DNA from: CBDIBC01 sp965276635
GTDB taxonomy: Bacteria > Actinomycetota > Acidimicrobiia > Acidimicrobiales > Palsa-688
Direction of reading: 5' to 3'
Length of the DNA: 64,000 nt
NCBI GenBank assembly: GCA_965276635.1
Contig: CBDIBC010000004.1
Location: forward strand, 186,001-250,000
In this document: positions 1 through 7,811 of the stretch, in pieces
Layout of the letters: every line of letters starts with the position of its first letter
Position numbering within the stretch: position 1 is the stretch's first letter
The notes under the pieces: model-generated
Told to the model about the DNA's origin: nothing
The model's database searches: none
What the model saw: the letters and a program-made list of their open reading frames with translations, nothing else
Made by a program: the position numbers and the translations under genes

Positions 1-195
1 GAGCTGATCGTCCGCAGCCAGCTCGGGTCCACGTCGATGCTCCAGCGCAAGCTGCGGGTGGGCTTCGCCCGCGCCGGGCGGCTCATGGACCTCCTGGAGC
101 AGCAGGGGATCGTCGGTCCGTCCGAGGGCTCCAAGGCGCGGGCCGTCCTCATGAGCGTCGAGGAGCTCGAGTCCCGCCGCGAGCCGGGATCCTGA
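1..195 (+). CDS. ftsK: DNA translocase FtsK, C-terminal gamma (winged-helix) domain, 5' end cut off
   Basis: Only the last 64 residues lie in the window; the gene starts upstream. The segment RSQLGSTSMLQRKLRVGFAR followed by an RLMDLLEQQGIVGPSEGSKAR-like stretch is the gamma winged helix that reads KOPS sites and activates XerCD recombination at dif. The ATPase motor and membrane parts are outside. It ends 53 bases before the -10 box of thrB, so it is probably the last gene of its unit. The assignment rests on this short but very characteristic domain. Confidence 0.9.
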   Translation, partial: ELIVRSQLGSTSMLQRKLRVGFARAGRLMDLLEQQGIVGPSEGSKARAVLMSVEELESRREPGS

Positions 196-248
196 ACCCG
201 TCGGCGTTTGCCCCGCGCCGACGTCCCTGAACCTCCCGGAGGACCCGC

Positions 249-254
249 TACCTT
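249..254 (+). promoter_or_regulatory. Probable -10 box (TACCTT) of thrB, leaderless layout
   Basis: A TANNNT hexamer ends 6 bases before the GTG start of thrB and there is no Shine-Dalgarno sequence, so transcription would start at or next to the start codon. The same layout recurs before many genes in this window. Confidence 0.5.
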
Positions 255-260
255 CGAGCC

Positions 261-1115
261 GTGCGAGCCCGAGCCCCGGCATCCAGCGCCAACCTCGGAC
301 CCGGCTTCGACGTCCTGGCCGTGGCGCTCGCCCTCTACGTCCAGGTGGACATCGTCCCGGCCGGGCGCCTCACGGTCACCGCCAGCGGCCACGGCGCCGA
401 GCTGCCGGCGAACGCCACCCACCTGGCCGCCCGGGTGGCCAGCGAGGTCCTCGGCCACGACCGCGTCCACATCACCATCCACTCCGAGGTGCCGGTGGGC
501 AGGGGACTGGGATCGTCGGCGGCGCTGGCCGTCGCCACTGCGGCGGCGGCCGGCGCCAGTGACCCGTTGGCGCAGGGCGCTCGGATCGACGGGCACCCGG
601 AGAACGCCGCCGCGTCAGCGGTCGGCGGACTGGTGGCCGCCACCACCATCTCCGGCCGGCCCGTGGTCCGGCGCCTGCCCCTCGACCCCCTCTTGCGGTT
701 CGTGGTCGTCGTCCCCGAGCGGGAGCTGGCCACCCGCCAGGCCCGCGCTGCCCTGCCCAGGCACGTGGATCACGGCGACGCCTCGTTCAACCTGGGTCGG
801 ATGGGCCTGCTGATCGCCGGCCTCGGCGATCGCCGCCTCCTCGTGCCCGAGGCGTTCGAGGATCGCCTGCACCAAGCGGCCCGCTCGGGTCTGTTCCCCG
901 AGGCCCCGACCCTCCTCGCCGATCTGGCCGCCGTCGGCGCGCTGGGCGCGTGCTGGTCGGGGGCCGGGCCGAGCCTCCTGGCGGTCTGCACCAGAGCGAC
1001 CGCCAAGGACGTCGTGGCCGGCGCCCAGCGTGTGGTCGCCGAGCGACGGTTGCCCGCCCGGGTGCTCGCCCTGCGCCCCGACCTCGACGGTGTCACCGTT
1101 GACCGCTCGGCCTGA
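261..1115 (+). CDS. thrB: Homoserine kinase
   Basis: 284 residues, a GHMP-family kinase that phosphorylates L-homoserine with ATP in threonine biosynthesis, cytosolic. Residues 5-20 (APASSANLGPGFDVLA) and the glycine/serine-rich ATP loop at about 78-90 (PVGRGLGSSAALA) are the family hallmarks, and a late glycine motif (WSGAGPS) is also present. The length is slightly below the usual 290-320. The start is GTG; the conserved N-terminal motif begins four residues later, so no later start is possible. thrC and hom are not nearby, so the gene stands alone. Another GHMP kinase is possible in principle, but the N-terminal motif favours ThrB. Confidence 0.9.
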   Translation: MRARAPASSANLGPGFDVLAVALALYVQVDIVPAGRLTVTASGHGAELPANATHLAARVASEVLGHDRVHITIHSEVPVGRGLGSSAALAVATAAAAGASDPLAQGARIDGHPENAAASAVGGLVAATTISGRPVVRRLPLDPLLRFVVVVPERELATRQARAALPRHVDHGDASFNLGRMGLLIAGLGDRRLLVPEAFEDRLHQAARSGLFPEAPTLLADLAAVGALGACWSGAGPSLLAVCTRATAKDVVAGAQRVVAERRLPARVLALRPDLDGVTVDRSA

Positions 1116-1241
1116 TTCGGCCGACATCGGTCGACATCGGTCGACGGGATGCGAGCCCGTCCGAGCGGGATTCCCGGGCCAGGGGGCGCCACGCCGCTAG
1201 GGTGGCGAGGTCCCGTTGTCGAATGGAAGGTGAGTGCCCGT

Positions 1242-1394
1242 ATGGCAACCTACGAGGGCTACTGCGTGAAATGCCGGACCAAGCGTGAGTTCGAGGGCCA
1301 GGAAGTGCAGCTGGCCAACGGCCGCCCGGCGGCGCAGGGCACCTGCCCGGTGTGCTCGACGAAGATGAACCGGATGCTCGGCACCAAGAAGTAA
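1242..1394 (+). CDS. Small DUF5679 zinc-ribbon protein
   Basis: 50 residues. It has a YCVKC pair near residue 7-10, a KNGRPA-like centre (ANGRPAAQG) and a second CPVC pair near residue 37-40, the layout of the DUF5679 family of tiny zinc ribbons found in actinobacteria and chloroflexi. Function is unknown; a nucleic-acid or protein-binding zinc knuckle is inferred. The ATG at 1242 is chosen because family members begin just before the first CxxC; the open frame extends upstream without similarity. A TAGGGT hexamer at 1198-1203 is a possible -10 box. Confidence 0.85.
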   Translation: MATYEGYCVKCRTKREFEGQEVQLANGRPAAQGTCPVCSTKMNRMLGTKK

Positions 1395-1481
1395 CGCGGG
1401 CATCGGAGGGCGTGCCGCCCGTGGCCGCCGCGACCGGGCTCGCTCCCGGTCGCCGGCGGCTCGGGCGCGTGTGGTGCCCGC

Positions 1482-1487
1482 TAGGCT
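1482..1487 (+). promoter_or_regulatory. Probable -10 box (TAGGCT) of the rimO-pgsA-cinA operon, leaderless layout
   Basis: The TANNNT hexamer is followed by 6 bases and then the GTG start codon of rimO, with no ribosome binding site between. Confidence 0.5.
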
Positions 1488-1493
1488 GACGGG

Positions 1494-2780
1494 GTGCGGT
1501 ATTGGCTGGAGACCCTGGGTTGCCCCAAGAACCAGGTGGACTCCGACAAGCTGACCGGCACCTTGCATGCCGAGGGTTACGCCGCGGCCGATCGGCCCGA
1601 GGAGGCCGATCTGGTGGTGGTCAACACCTGCGCCTTCATCGAGTCCGCCCGCCAGGAGTCGGTCGACACCGTCCTGGCGCTGGCCGATGTCCGCCGGCCC
1701 GACGCTCGCCTGGTCGTGACCGGGTGCATGGCCGAGCGATACGGCGAGGAGCTGGCGGACGCCCTGCCCGAGGTCGACCTGGTGGCCGGTTTCGGCGTCC
1801 CCGTGGCCCTCGGCGCCAAGCCGGGACGGTCCGTGCCGGACTTCGACCTGCTGAACCTGCCCCGCCCGGCCGCGGCTGTCCCGTGGGCCTACGTGAAGGT
1901 CGCCGAGGGGTGCGATCGCAAATGTGGCTTCTGCGCCATCCCGTCATTCCGGGGTCGCCAGCGCTCGCGCCAACCGGTCGACATCCTGGCCGAGGTCGAC
2001 GCGCTCCACGTGCCCGAGATCGTCCTCGTCGCTCAGGACCTGGCGTCCTACGGACGGGACCTCGGACTGCGCGACCGCTTCGTTGAGCTCGTGGCCGAGG
2101 TGGCCGCCCGCACGCAACGCACCCGGCTGCTCTACCTGTATCCATCCGAGCTCACCGACGGTCTGATCGACGTGATGGCTGCGACCGACTGCGCGTACTT
2201 CGACCTCTCGCTCCAGCACGTCTCCCGCCCGCACCTGCGCCGCATGCGGCGGTGGGGCAGCGGCGACCGCTTCGTCTCGCGCATCGACCACATCCGACGC
2301 GTCCACCCCGACGCCGCGTTCCGATCGTCGTTCATCGTCGGCTACCCCGGCGAGACCGAGGACGACCACGACCTGCTGCTGCAGTTCCTCGACGAGGTCC
2401 AGCTGGACTGGGCGGGGTTCTTCCCATACTCGCGAGAGGACGGCACGTACGCCGCCGGCCTCGACGACCAGGTGCCTGCCGCCCTGGTGGCCGAGCGGCT
2501 GGCCGAGTGCAGCGAGGCGCAGGACCGCATCACCGCCCGGCGCCGGGCCGACCTGATCGGCACCACCGTCACCGTCCTGGTGGACCGGCCGGGCCACGCC
2601 CGCAGCCATCGCGAAGCCCCCGAGATCGACGGCATCATCCGGGTACCGGACGACCTGGCGGTCGCGGAGATGCACCACGTCACCATCGTGGGCGCCGAAG
2701 GCCCCGACCTCGACGCCGTCGGCACGGTCGGGCCCGACGATTCCGACCGCCACGCTGCGGTGCCGGCCCGGGTGGCCTGA
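1494..2780 (+). CDS. rimO: Ribosomal protein S12 methylthiotransferase RimO
   Basis: 428 residues, radical-SAM methylthiotransferase that modifies an aspartate of ribosomal protein S12. The three N-terminal cluster cysteines are C10 (GCPKN), C46 (NTCAF) and C78 (TGCMAE); the radical-SAM triad is C140, C144 and C147 (CDRKCGFC), followed by the RimO-type IPSFRG sequence. A TRAM domain ends the protein. The GCPKNQVDSD start distinguishes it from MiaB (GCQMN), which is also in this window. Its stop overlaps the pgsA start in ATGA, so the two are translationally coupled. Confidence 0.95.
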   Translation: MRYWLETLGCPKNQVDSDKLTGTLHAEGYAAADRPEEADLVVVNTCAFIESARQESVDTVLALADVRRPDARLVVTGCMAERYGEELADALPEVDLVAGFGVPVALGAKPGRSVPDFDLLNLPRPAAAVPWAYVKVAEGCDRKCGFCAIPSFRGRQRSRQPVDILAEVDALHVPEIVLVAQDLASYGRDLGLRDRFVELVAEVAARTQRTRLLYLYPSELTDGLIDVMAATDCAYFDLSLQHVSRPHLRRMRRWGSGDRFVSRIDHIRRVHPDAAFRSSFIVGYPGETEDDHDLLLQFLDEVQLDWAGFFPYSREDGTYAAGLDDQVPAALVAERLAECSEAQDRITARRRADLIGTTVTVLVDRPGHARSHREAPEIDGIIRVPDDLAVAEMHHVTIVGAEGPDLDAVGTVGPDDSDRHAAVPARVA

Positions 2781-3373
2781 TGGCAACCAGGGTGGACGGC
2801 AAGTTCGAGCGATCGGCGCGCATGACGCCGGCGAACCTCATAACCATGCTCCGTCTGCTGGCCACACCGGTCATGCTCGGGCTGATCCTCCAGTTCGGGG
2901 CCACCTGGTTGAACCTGGTCCTGTGGCTGGCGCTGGCCAGCACCGACTTCCTCGACGGATGGGTGGCCAGGAAGCAGGGTGCGACCACGTCGGGTGCCTT
3001 CCTCGACCCGCTGGCCGACAAGTTCCTGGTGCTCGGCGCGCTGGTCGCCCTGGCCGCCAACGGGGCCATCGGCTGGCTGCCCATCCTGCTCATCGCCGGC
3101 CGCGAGGTGGCCATCAGCGCCTACCGCAGCGTGGTGGCCCGCAACGGCGTCTCGGTGCCTGCCCGTCCGCTGGCCAAGGCCAAGACAGCCACCCAGGACG
3201 CCGCCATCGGCTTCCTGCTCCTGCCGCCGCTGCTCCACCACGGCTGGGTCGGGCGTGACGTGCTGTGGGTCGCCGTCGTCCTGGCCCTGGCCAGCGGCGC
3301 CCAGTACCTCCTCGACAGCCGCTCGGCCGCAGCCCCGCCCGGGCAGGCCCGGCCGGCAGGACCCGCTTCCTGA
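2780..3373 (+). CDS. pgsA: CDP-diacylglycerol--glycerol-3-phosphate 3-phosphatidyltransferase
   Basis: 197 residues, integral membrane enzyme that makes phosphatidylglycerophosphate, the first committed step to phosphatidylglycerol and cardiolipin. The CDP-alcohol phosphotransferase signature is complete: D56, D59-G60, A63-R64, G72, D76 and D80 (DFLDGWVAR then GAFLDPLAD). Several hydrophobic segments follow. I take the ATG at 2780 because it overlaps the rimO stop; the ATG at 2822, just before the TPANLITMLR stretch where homologues usually begin, is an alternative. cinA follows after 10 bases. rimO-pgsA-cinA is a common bacterial gene order. Confidence 0.93.
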   Translation: MATRVDGKFERSARMTPANLITMLRLLATPVMLGLILQFGATWLNLVLWLALASTDFLDGWVARKQGATTSGAFLDPLADKFLVLGALVALAANGAIGWLPILLIAGREVAISAYRSVVARNGVSVPARPLAKAKTATQDAAIGFLLLPPLLHHGWVGRDVLWVAVVLALASGAQYLLDSRSAAAPPGQARPAGPAS

Positions 3374-3383
3374 GCCCAGCTGC

Positions 3384-4688
3384 GTGCGCTGCGAGATCCT
3401 CACCATCGGCACCGAGCTGCTCCTCGGCGACGTCGTCGACACCAACTCCACCTGGATGGCCGGTCAGCTGGCCGCGGCCGGGATCACCTGCCAGCACGCC
3501 ACCAAGGTCGGCGACAACCACGACCGCATCGTGGCCGCCATCCGCCTGGCCCTGAGCCGGGCCGACGCCGTCATCTGCTGCGGCGGCCTCGGTCCCACCC
3601 AGGACGACATCACCAGGGAGGCGGTTGCCGCCGTGATGGGTGTCCCGCTCGTGGCCGACGCCGACGTCGCCGAACGCATCCGGCGGATGTTCGACGCCTG
3701 GGGCGCCACCATGGCCGCCAACAACCTGCACCAGGCCGACGTCCCCGTCGGCGCCACCGTCATCGCCCAGACCACGGGCACCGCGCCGGGATTGATCTGC
3801 CCGCTCGGCGACCGGGCCATCTACCTGATCCCCGGCGTCCCCGCCGAGATGCGCGACATGATGACTCGCGCCGTCGTCCCCGACCTGATCACCCGGGCCG
3901 GGGAGCGGGCTGTCATCGCCAGCCGCACCCTGCGGACCTGGGGCCTCAGCGAATCCACCCTGGCCGAGCGGCTGGCGGACCGCATCGAGGCCCTCAATGC
4001 TGCTGGCAACCCGACCCTCGCGTTCCTGGCCAGCGGGGCGGAGGGCATCAAGGTGCGCATCACGGCCCGAGGTGTCTCCGGCGTGGCGGCGGGGACGGGC
4101 GGTGGTGTGGGGGCGGGGACGGGCGGTGGGTCGGAGCTGGTCGGCGGTCCCGACCTGGTCGAGGTGCTCGACGCCGAGGAAGCCACCCTGCGAGCCATCC
4201 TCGGGCCGGTCGTGTTCGGTGTCGACGACGAGTCCATGGAGCTGGTGGTGGCCGGCCTGCTCGGCGCCGCCGGTCGCACCCTCGGCCTGGCCGAGTCGCT
4301 CACCGGTGGGCTTATCGCCGCCCGCCTGACCGACGTACCCGGCGCCAGCGCCTGGTTCCGTGGATCGATCGTCTCCTATGCGTCGGCGGTGAAGCAGTCG
4401 TTGCTCGGCGTAGCGGATGGGCCCGTGATCAGCGCGGCCGCGGCCGAGGCCATGGCCGCAGGAGCCGCCGCCGCCCTGAGCGCCGACGTCGGCCTGGCCG
4501 TCACGGGGGTGGCGGGTCCCACCGAGCAGGAGGGCCAGCCGGTCGGCACCGTCTGGGTCGGGGTGGCCGACGGGGACGAGCGGCGGTCGACGCGGCTGTC
4601 GTTGCCCGGCGATCGTGGCACCGTCCGCCAGCTGACCGTCATCTCTGCGCTCGACATCTTGCGCCGGCACCTGGCGCCGGGCGGGTGA
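3384..4688 (+). CDS. cinA: CinA-family protein (nicotinamide-nucleotide amidase)
   Basis: 434 residues with two domains: an N-terminal MoaB/MogA-like domain (about 1-170, beginning EILTIGTELLLGDVVDTNS) and a C-terminal CinA amidase domain (from about 300, AESLTGGLIAARL and TGVAGPTEQEGQ) that deamidates nicotinamide mononucleotide in NAD recycling. Between them, about residues 235-250, is a glycine-rich linker encoded by a duplicated 24-base unit. Start GTG at 3384, 10 bases after pgsA; the conserved N-terminus starts two codons later. It is the last gene of the rimO operon and often neighbours recA, as here. Confidence 0.92.
   Translation: MRCEILTIGTELLLGDVVDTNSTWMAGQLAAAGITCQHATKVGDNHDRIVAAIRLALSRADAVICCGGLGPTQDDITREAVAAVMGVPLVADADVAERIRRMFDAWGATMAANNLHQADVPVGATVIAQTTGTAPGLICPLGDRAIYLIPGVPAEMRDMMTRAVVPDLITRAGERAVIASRTLRTWGLSESTLAERLADRIEALNAAGNPTLAFLASGAEGIKVRITARGVSGVAAGTGGGVGAGTGGGSELVGGPDLVEVLDAEEATLRAILGPVVFGVDDESMELVVAGLLGAAGRTLGLAESLTGGLIAARLTDVPGASAWFRGSIVSYASAVKQSLLGVADGPVISAAAAEAMAAGAAAALSADVGLAVTGVAGPTEQEGQPVGTVWVGVADGDERRSTRLSLPGDRGTVRQLTVISALDILRRHLAPGG
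4088..4135 (+). repeat. 24-base tandem duplication in the cinA linker
   Basis: Two copies of an 18-base core (GGCGGGGACGGGCGGTGG at 4088-4105 and 4112-4129) lie 24 bases apart and encode the repeated AGTGGG linker between the two CinA domains. The G runs could also form a G-quadruplex on this strand. Confidence 0.85.
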
Positions 4689-5000
4689 AGCGCGGCTGCG
4701 TCGGCGCCCTTCCAGGGTGATGCCGCCCGGTGACCAGCGATGGAATTGTGTTCGATTTGGTATCTCCTGGCGACACAAGTTGCACACAATTGCCGCCGGC
4801 CGCCGGCCGCCGGGGCACACAATTGCCGCCGCGCCGGCGCCCGGCCGCCGCCCGCCGTATTTGTGTTCGATTTGGGGTGGGAAATCAACCACTTTTGAAC
4901 ACAATTCGAGGCCCGACCGTGGTGGCCCGAGTCGGGTGGCCCGACGGCCGAGGGGCCCGGGCCGGCGCCGGGTGGGGCCGGTGGGCCGGGTGCCGAGCCG
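4689..5000. other. 312-base gap between convergent cinA and the ACT-domain gene, with clustered ACACAA/TTGTGT motifs
   Basis: No gene is supported here. The gap holds six ACACAA or TTGTGT hexamers between 4746 and 4904 (starts 4746, 4773, 4784, 4817, 4861, 4899). Longer matches are TTGTGTTCGATTTGG at 4746 and 4861, GCACACAATTGCCGCC at 4782 and 4815, and an 11-base inverted pair GAATTGTGTTC at 4743 and GAACACAATTC at 4897. The local base composition is less GC-rich than the surroundings around these motifs. The set may be operator sites, a folded 3' region or a decayed repeat element. Confidence 0.7.
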
Positions 5001-5669
5001 TCAGCCCGGTCGCGGGCTCTCGTGCCCGGCGGCCGAGCGGCTGACCTGCGCGAAGAGGACCATGAGGGCCTCGATGCGGGCGATCTCGGTGCTGGTGAAC
5101 TCCGTGCTCAGCGGACGAGCCACGAACACGACCCGGCCACCGAAGACCAGCTCGGGGTCGGGAACGGCCAGCAGCCAGACCTCGCCTGGCAGCAGCTCGG
5201 CCATCTCGGCGGGGAGCTCCACGGTGCGCAGGGCGATGGCGCCGCCCCGCTCCTGGGCGAACCGACCGGCGTCCCAGCGCTGCGCCTCGGCCGCCGAGCT
5301 GACCCAGGCCACGGGCGTGGCGCATGCCTCGGCGATGGTGGCGGCCAGCTCGGCGGCGGGATCGCTGTCGGGAGCCGAGATCATGGCGGCCGCCCGGCGC
5401 AAGGCGGCGACGACGGGATCGACGGGCCGGGCTTCCTGGTGTGACAGCAGGGTCGCCGCCCCGCTCGTCGACAGGGCCTGGCGCAGGGCGTCGAGATCGG
5501 GGTAGGCCGGGAACTCCACGGTCAGGTCGTCGATGGCGGAGAGGACCCCGCTGTGGTGCACGTCGACCGCAGTGATGTTCCCACCGTGCTCGGCGATGAC
5601 CGCGGCGGCCCGGGCCAGGGCGCCGGGTTGGTCGGGGAAGGTCACGCGCAGCCGCGCCAGAAAGGCCAT
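5001..5669 (-). CDS. ACT-domain protein of unknown function
   Basis: 222 residues. Residues 3-70 form a ferredoxin-like ACT domain (ARLRVTFPDQPGALARAAAV, then GGNITAVDVHHS) of the kind that binds amino acids in regulated enzymes. The rest (about 95-215) has alternating hydrophobic stretches reminiscent of a GAF-like sensory fold, but I cannot name it. The start is the ATG at 5669: it lies directly before the ACT domain and 5 bases after a TACCAT box; an upstream in-frame extension to 5729 runs into the recA promoter. It is convergent with cinA and divergent from recA. The role is probably small-molecule sensing, which is inference. Confidence 0.75.
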   Translation of the reverse strand: MAFLARLRVTFPDQPGALARAAAVIAEHGGNITAVDVHHSGVLSAIDDLTVEFPAYPDLDALRQALSTSGAATLLSHQEARPVDPVVAALRRAAAMISAPDSDPAAELAATIAEACATPVAWVSSAAEAQRWDAGRFAQERGGAIALRTVELPAEMAELLPGEVWLLAVPDPELVFGGRVVFVARPLSTEFTSTEIARIEALMVLFAQVSRSAAGHESPRPG

Positions 5670-5674
5670 GGGGG

Positions 5675-5680
5675 ATGGTA
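5675..5680 (-). promoter_or_regulatory. Probable -10 box (TACCAT, minus strand) of the ACT-domain gene
   Basis: The hexamer lies 5 bases upstream of the ATG at 5669 on the minus strand, again with no room for a Shine-Dalgarno sequence. Confidence 0.45.
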
Positions 5681-5733
5681 ACCGTCGGTGGGACTGGTCG
5701 GGGCGGGCCGGCTGGCGAGAGGGGATCATCGAC

Positions 5734-5757
5734 CGAACGGGTGTTCGTGTCTAGAGT
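5734..5757 (+). promoter_or_regulatory. LexA (SOS) box and -10 region of recA
   Basis: CGAACGGGTGTTCG at 5734-5747 matches the actinobacterial SOS box CGAAC-N4-GTTCG on both arms. It is followed at 5752-5757 by TAGAGT, a -10 box, so LexA bound here would block RNA polymerase. The recA leader would then be about 110 bases; a second possible -10 (TAGGGT) is at 5824-5829. Confidence 0.85.
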
Positions 5758-5876
5758 AGAACCACAACGATGTGACTCGAGCTGCTCCGTAGCGGTTCGA
5801 GATCGGTGTCACACCCCACCCGTAGGGTGATCCTGACCGACACGAGCCAGCAAGCACGAGCGAGAGGAAGCTGACA

Positions 5877-6932
5877 GTGGAGCGAGACAAGGCACTCGAG
5901 ATGGCCATGGGGCAGATCGAGAAGCAGTTCGGCAAGGGTGCGATCATGCGGATGGGCGAGAAGCTCGACATGTCGGTGGAGGCCATCTCCACCGGCGCGT
6001 TGTCGCTCGACATCGCGCTCGGCATCGGCGGCTTGCCGCGTGGCCGGGTGGTGGAGATCTATGGCCCGGAGTCCTCGGGGAAGTCGACCCTCGCCATGCA
6101 CGTGGTGGCCGAGGCCCAGCGGAACGGGGGGATCTGCGCCTACGTGGACGCCGAGCACGCCATGGACCCGGTGTACGCCGGGAACATCGGGGTGAACGTG
6201 GACGACCTGCTCATCTCCCAGCCGGACACGGGGGAGCAGGCGCTGGAGATCGCCGACATGTTGATCCGTTCCGGCGCGCTCGATGTCCTGGTGATCGACT
6301 CCGTGGCGGCGCTGACGCCGCGCGCCGAGATCGAAGGGGAGATGGGTGACTCCCACGTCGGGCTCCAGGCCCGACTGATGTCACAGGCGCTGCGCAAGCT
6401 CACGGCCACCCTGAACCGCTCGAACACCATCTGCGTGTTCATCAACCAGCTGCGAGAGAAGATCGGCGTCATGTTCGGCTCGCCGGAGGTCACGCCCGGT
6501 GGCCGGGCCCTGAAGTTCTACTCGTCGGTGCGTCTCGACATCCGTCGCATCGAGTCCATCAAGGATGGGGCCGAGGTCGTCGGGAACCGCACCCGGGTGA
6601 AGGTGGTAAAGAACAAGGTGTCTCCCCCGTTCCGACAGGCGGAGTTCGACATCATGTACGGCAAGGGCATCAGTCGTGAGGGCTCGTTGATCGACATCGG
6701 CGTGGACCTGGGCATCGTCAAGAAGTCGGGTGCCTGGTACACCTATGAAGGTGAGCAGCTAGGCCAGGGCCGGGAGAACGCCAAGGTGTTCCTGACCGAG
6801 AACCTGGAGCTGATGATCGAGATCGACGAGCGGGTCCGCCGGGAGGTGGGCATCGGGGCCAGTGGCCAGGAGGCCGAGGCATCCCTCGGAGGGGCGCCAG
6901 GAGACAACGAGCCCATCTCCCTGTCCGACTGA
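5877..6932 (+). CDS. recA: Recombinase RecA
   Basis: 351 residues, the ATP-dependent strand-exchange protein and SOS co-protease. Walker A is at 63-71 (GPESSGKST); the Walker B region (VLVIDSVAAL) and the loop region with FINQLREKIGVMFG are intact. The start is GTG with a GAGAGGAAG ribosome site 7-15 bases upstream. Expression is under a perfect SOS box. Downstream one expects recX in most actinobacteria; here spoVS follows and no recX-like frame is visible in the next 880 bases. Confidence 0.98.
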   Translation: MERDKALEMAMGQIEKQFGKGAIMRMGEKLDMSVEAISTGALSLDIALGIGGLPRGRVVEIYGPESSGKSTLAMHVVAEAQRNGGICAYVDAEHAMDPVYAGNIGVNVDDLLISQPDTGEQALEIADMLIRSGALDVLVIDSVAALTPRAEIEGEMGDSHVGLQARLMSQALRKLTATLNRSNTICVFINQLREKIGVMFGSPEVTPGGRALKFYSSVRLDIRRIESIKDGAEVVGNRTRVKVVKNKVSPPFRQAEFDIMYGKGISREGSLIDIGVDLGIVKKSGAWYTYEGEQLGQGRENAKVFLTENLELMIEIDERVRREVGIGASGQEAEASLGGAPGDNEPISLSD

Positions 6933-7073
6933 GGGGCGACCTCGCCTCGTCATCCCGAGAGCGATCCACGTCAGGAGCGACCACCCTCGGTCACCGGAGC
7001 GGTCCCGGTCCGCGCCGATGGTGAAGGGCCGGCCAAACCGACAGGAATCAGCAGGAATCCTGATGCAATCGGC

Positions 7074-7085
7074 GAAACACGTTTC
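7074..7085 (+). promoter_or_regulatory. Small inverted repeat upstream of spoVS
   Basis: GAAAC-AC-GTTTC, an imperfect palindrome about 40 bases before the spoVS start, in a locally AT-richer stretch. It may be an operator or part of the promoter; nothing else supports it. Confidence 0.3.
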
Positions 7086-7123
7086 AACTCCCGGGTGGCC
7101 CGGGCGTGGCTGGGAGCGGCGTG

Positions 7124-7609
7124 GTGGAAGCGTTGAAGGTATCGAGCAAGTCCAACCCGAACTCGGTGGCCGGGGCCCTGGCCGGCGTTGCCCGCAGCGC
7201 CGGGGCGGTGGAGATCCAAGTGGTGGGTGCCGGCGCCCTGAACCAGGCCGTGAAGGCGCTCGCTATCGCCCGTGGGTATGTGGCTCCGTCCGGCCTCGAT
7301 TTGTGCTGCCGCCCCACGTTCGCCGATATCGAGATCGATGGTGAGCCGCGGACGGCGATCCGCCTCCAGATCGACTGCGTTGCCGCCATCAGCGGCCGGA
7401 GCAGCGCGGCCCAGCATGCCAGCCCCGGTGCGAGCTCGTCCGCGGCCGCGGCCGCAGGCTCGGCCTCGAACGCCAGGACGGCCTCGGCCATCGTGCTGCC
7501 GTCCGGTCCCGACGACGTGACGGGCGCGGCCGGCGGAGCGCTGGGCGGCCCACCGACGCCATACGCTCCCCGCCGGGCAGCGGTCGAGCAGGGATCCTGT
7601 CCTGAGTAG
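7124..7609 (+). CDS. spoVS: Stage V sporulation protein S (SpoVS) homologue with long C-terminal extension
   Basis: 161 residues. The first 85 or so (VEALKVSSKSNPNSVAGALA, GAGALNQAVKALAIARGYVA, then DIEIDGEPRTAIRLQID) are a canonical Alba-like SpoVS domain, normally the whole protein at about 86 residues. Here it continues with about 75 residues rich in Ala, Ser, Gly and Pro and without predicted structure. GTG at 7124 is chosen because SpoVS proteins begin with this segment and GGGAG lies 7 bases upstream; GTGs at 7121 and 7106 are alternatives. SpoVS occurs in many non-sporulating bacteria, so this does not prove sporulation. Function there is unknown. Confidence 0.88.
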   Translation: MEALKVSSKSNPNSVAGALAGVARSAGAVEIQVVGAGALNQAVKALAIARGYVAPSGLDLCCRPTFADIEIDGEPRTAIRLQIDCVAAISGRSSAAQHASPGASSSAAAAAGSASNARTASAIVLPSGPDDVTGAAGGALGGPPTPYAPRRAAVEQGSCPE

Positions 7610-7797
7610 CGGTGGCACGAACTCGCGTAGGAGCGGAGATGCCGGCCGTTCGTAGACATGGAAAATGGTATTGAAACGCTATGACGGCGGCCCGACGTCA
7701 CCGGCGAGGTGCCCCGTCGAGCGCGCTGGGGGAGCGACGTCACCGCCGATCTCATCGCTTCCGGTTGCCCCGGCCCGGTCCCGGTCGACGCTCCTCC

Positions 7798-7803
7798 TAG
7801 AAT
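7798..7803 (+). promoter_or_regulatory. Probable -10 box (TAGAAT) of the miaB-miaA-dapF-hflX-dapC operon
   Basis: A good TANNNT hexamer 8 bases before the GTG start of miaB, no ribosome site between; leaderless layout. Confidence 0.55.
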
Positions 7804-7811
7804 CGGCGGCT

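Noticed and set aside
1116..1241. Short GACATCGGTC duplication before the DUF5679 gene as a regulatory element
   Set aside because: Two adjacent copies of about 11 bases only, with no relation to a promoter; probably chance.
3114..4904. Minus-strand frame of about 596 codons over pgsA and cinA
   Set aside because: Antisense shadow of conserved genes with no recognisable domain.
7665..7811. Upstream extension of miaB from an ATG at 7665
   Set aside because: The extension has no MiaB similarity, and a -10 box lies within it just before the GTG at 7812.
6933..7811. recX after recA
   Set aside because: No frame with RecX-like helical repeats is present; the only supported gene is spoVS.
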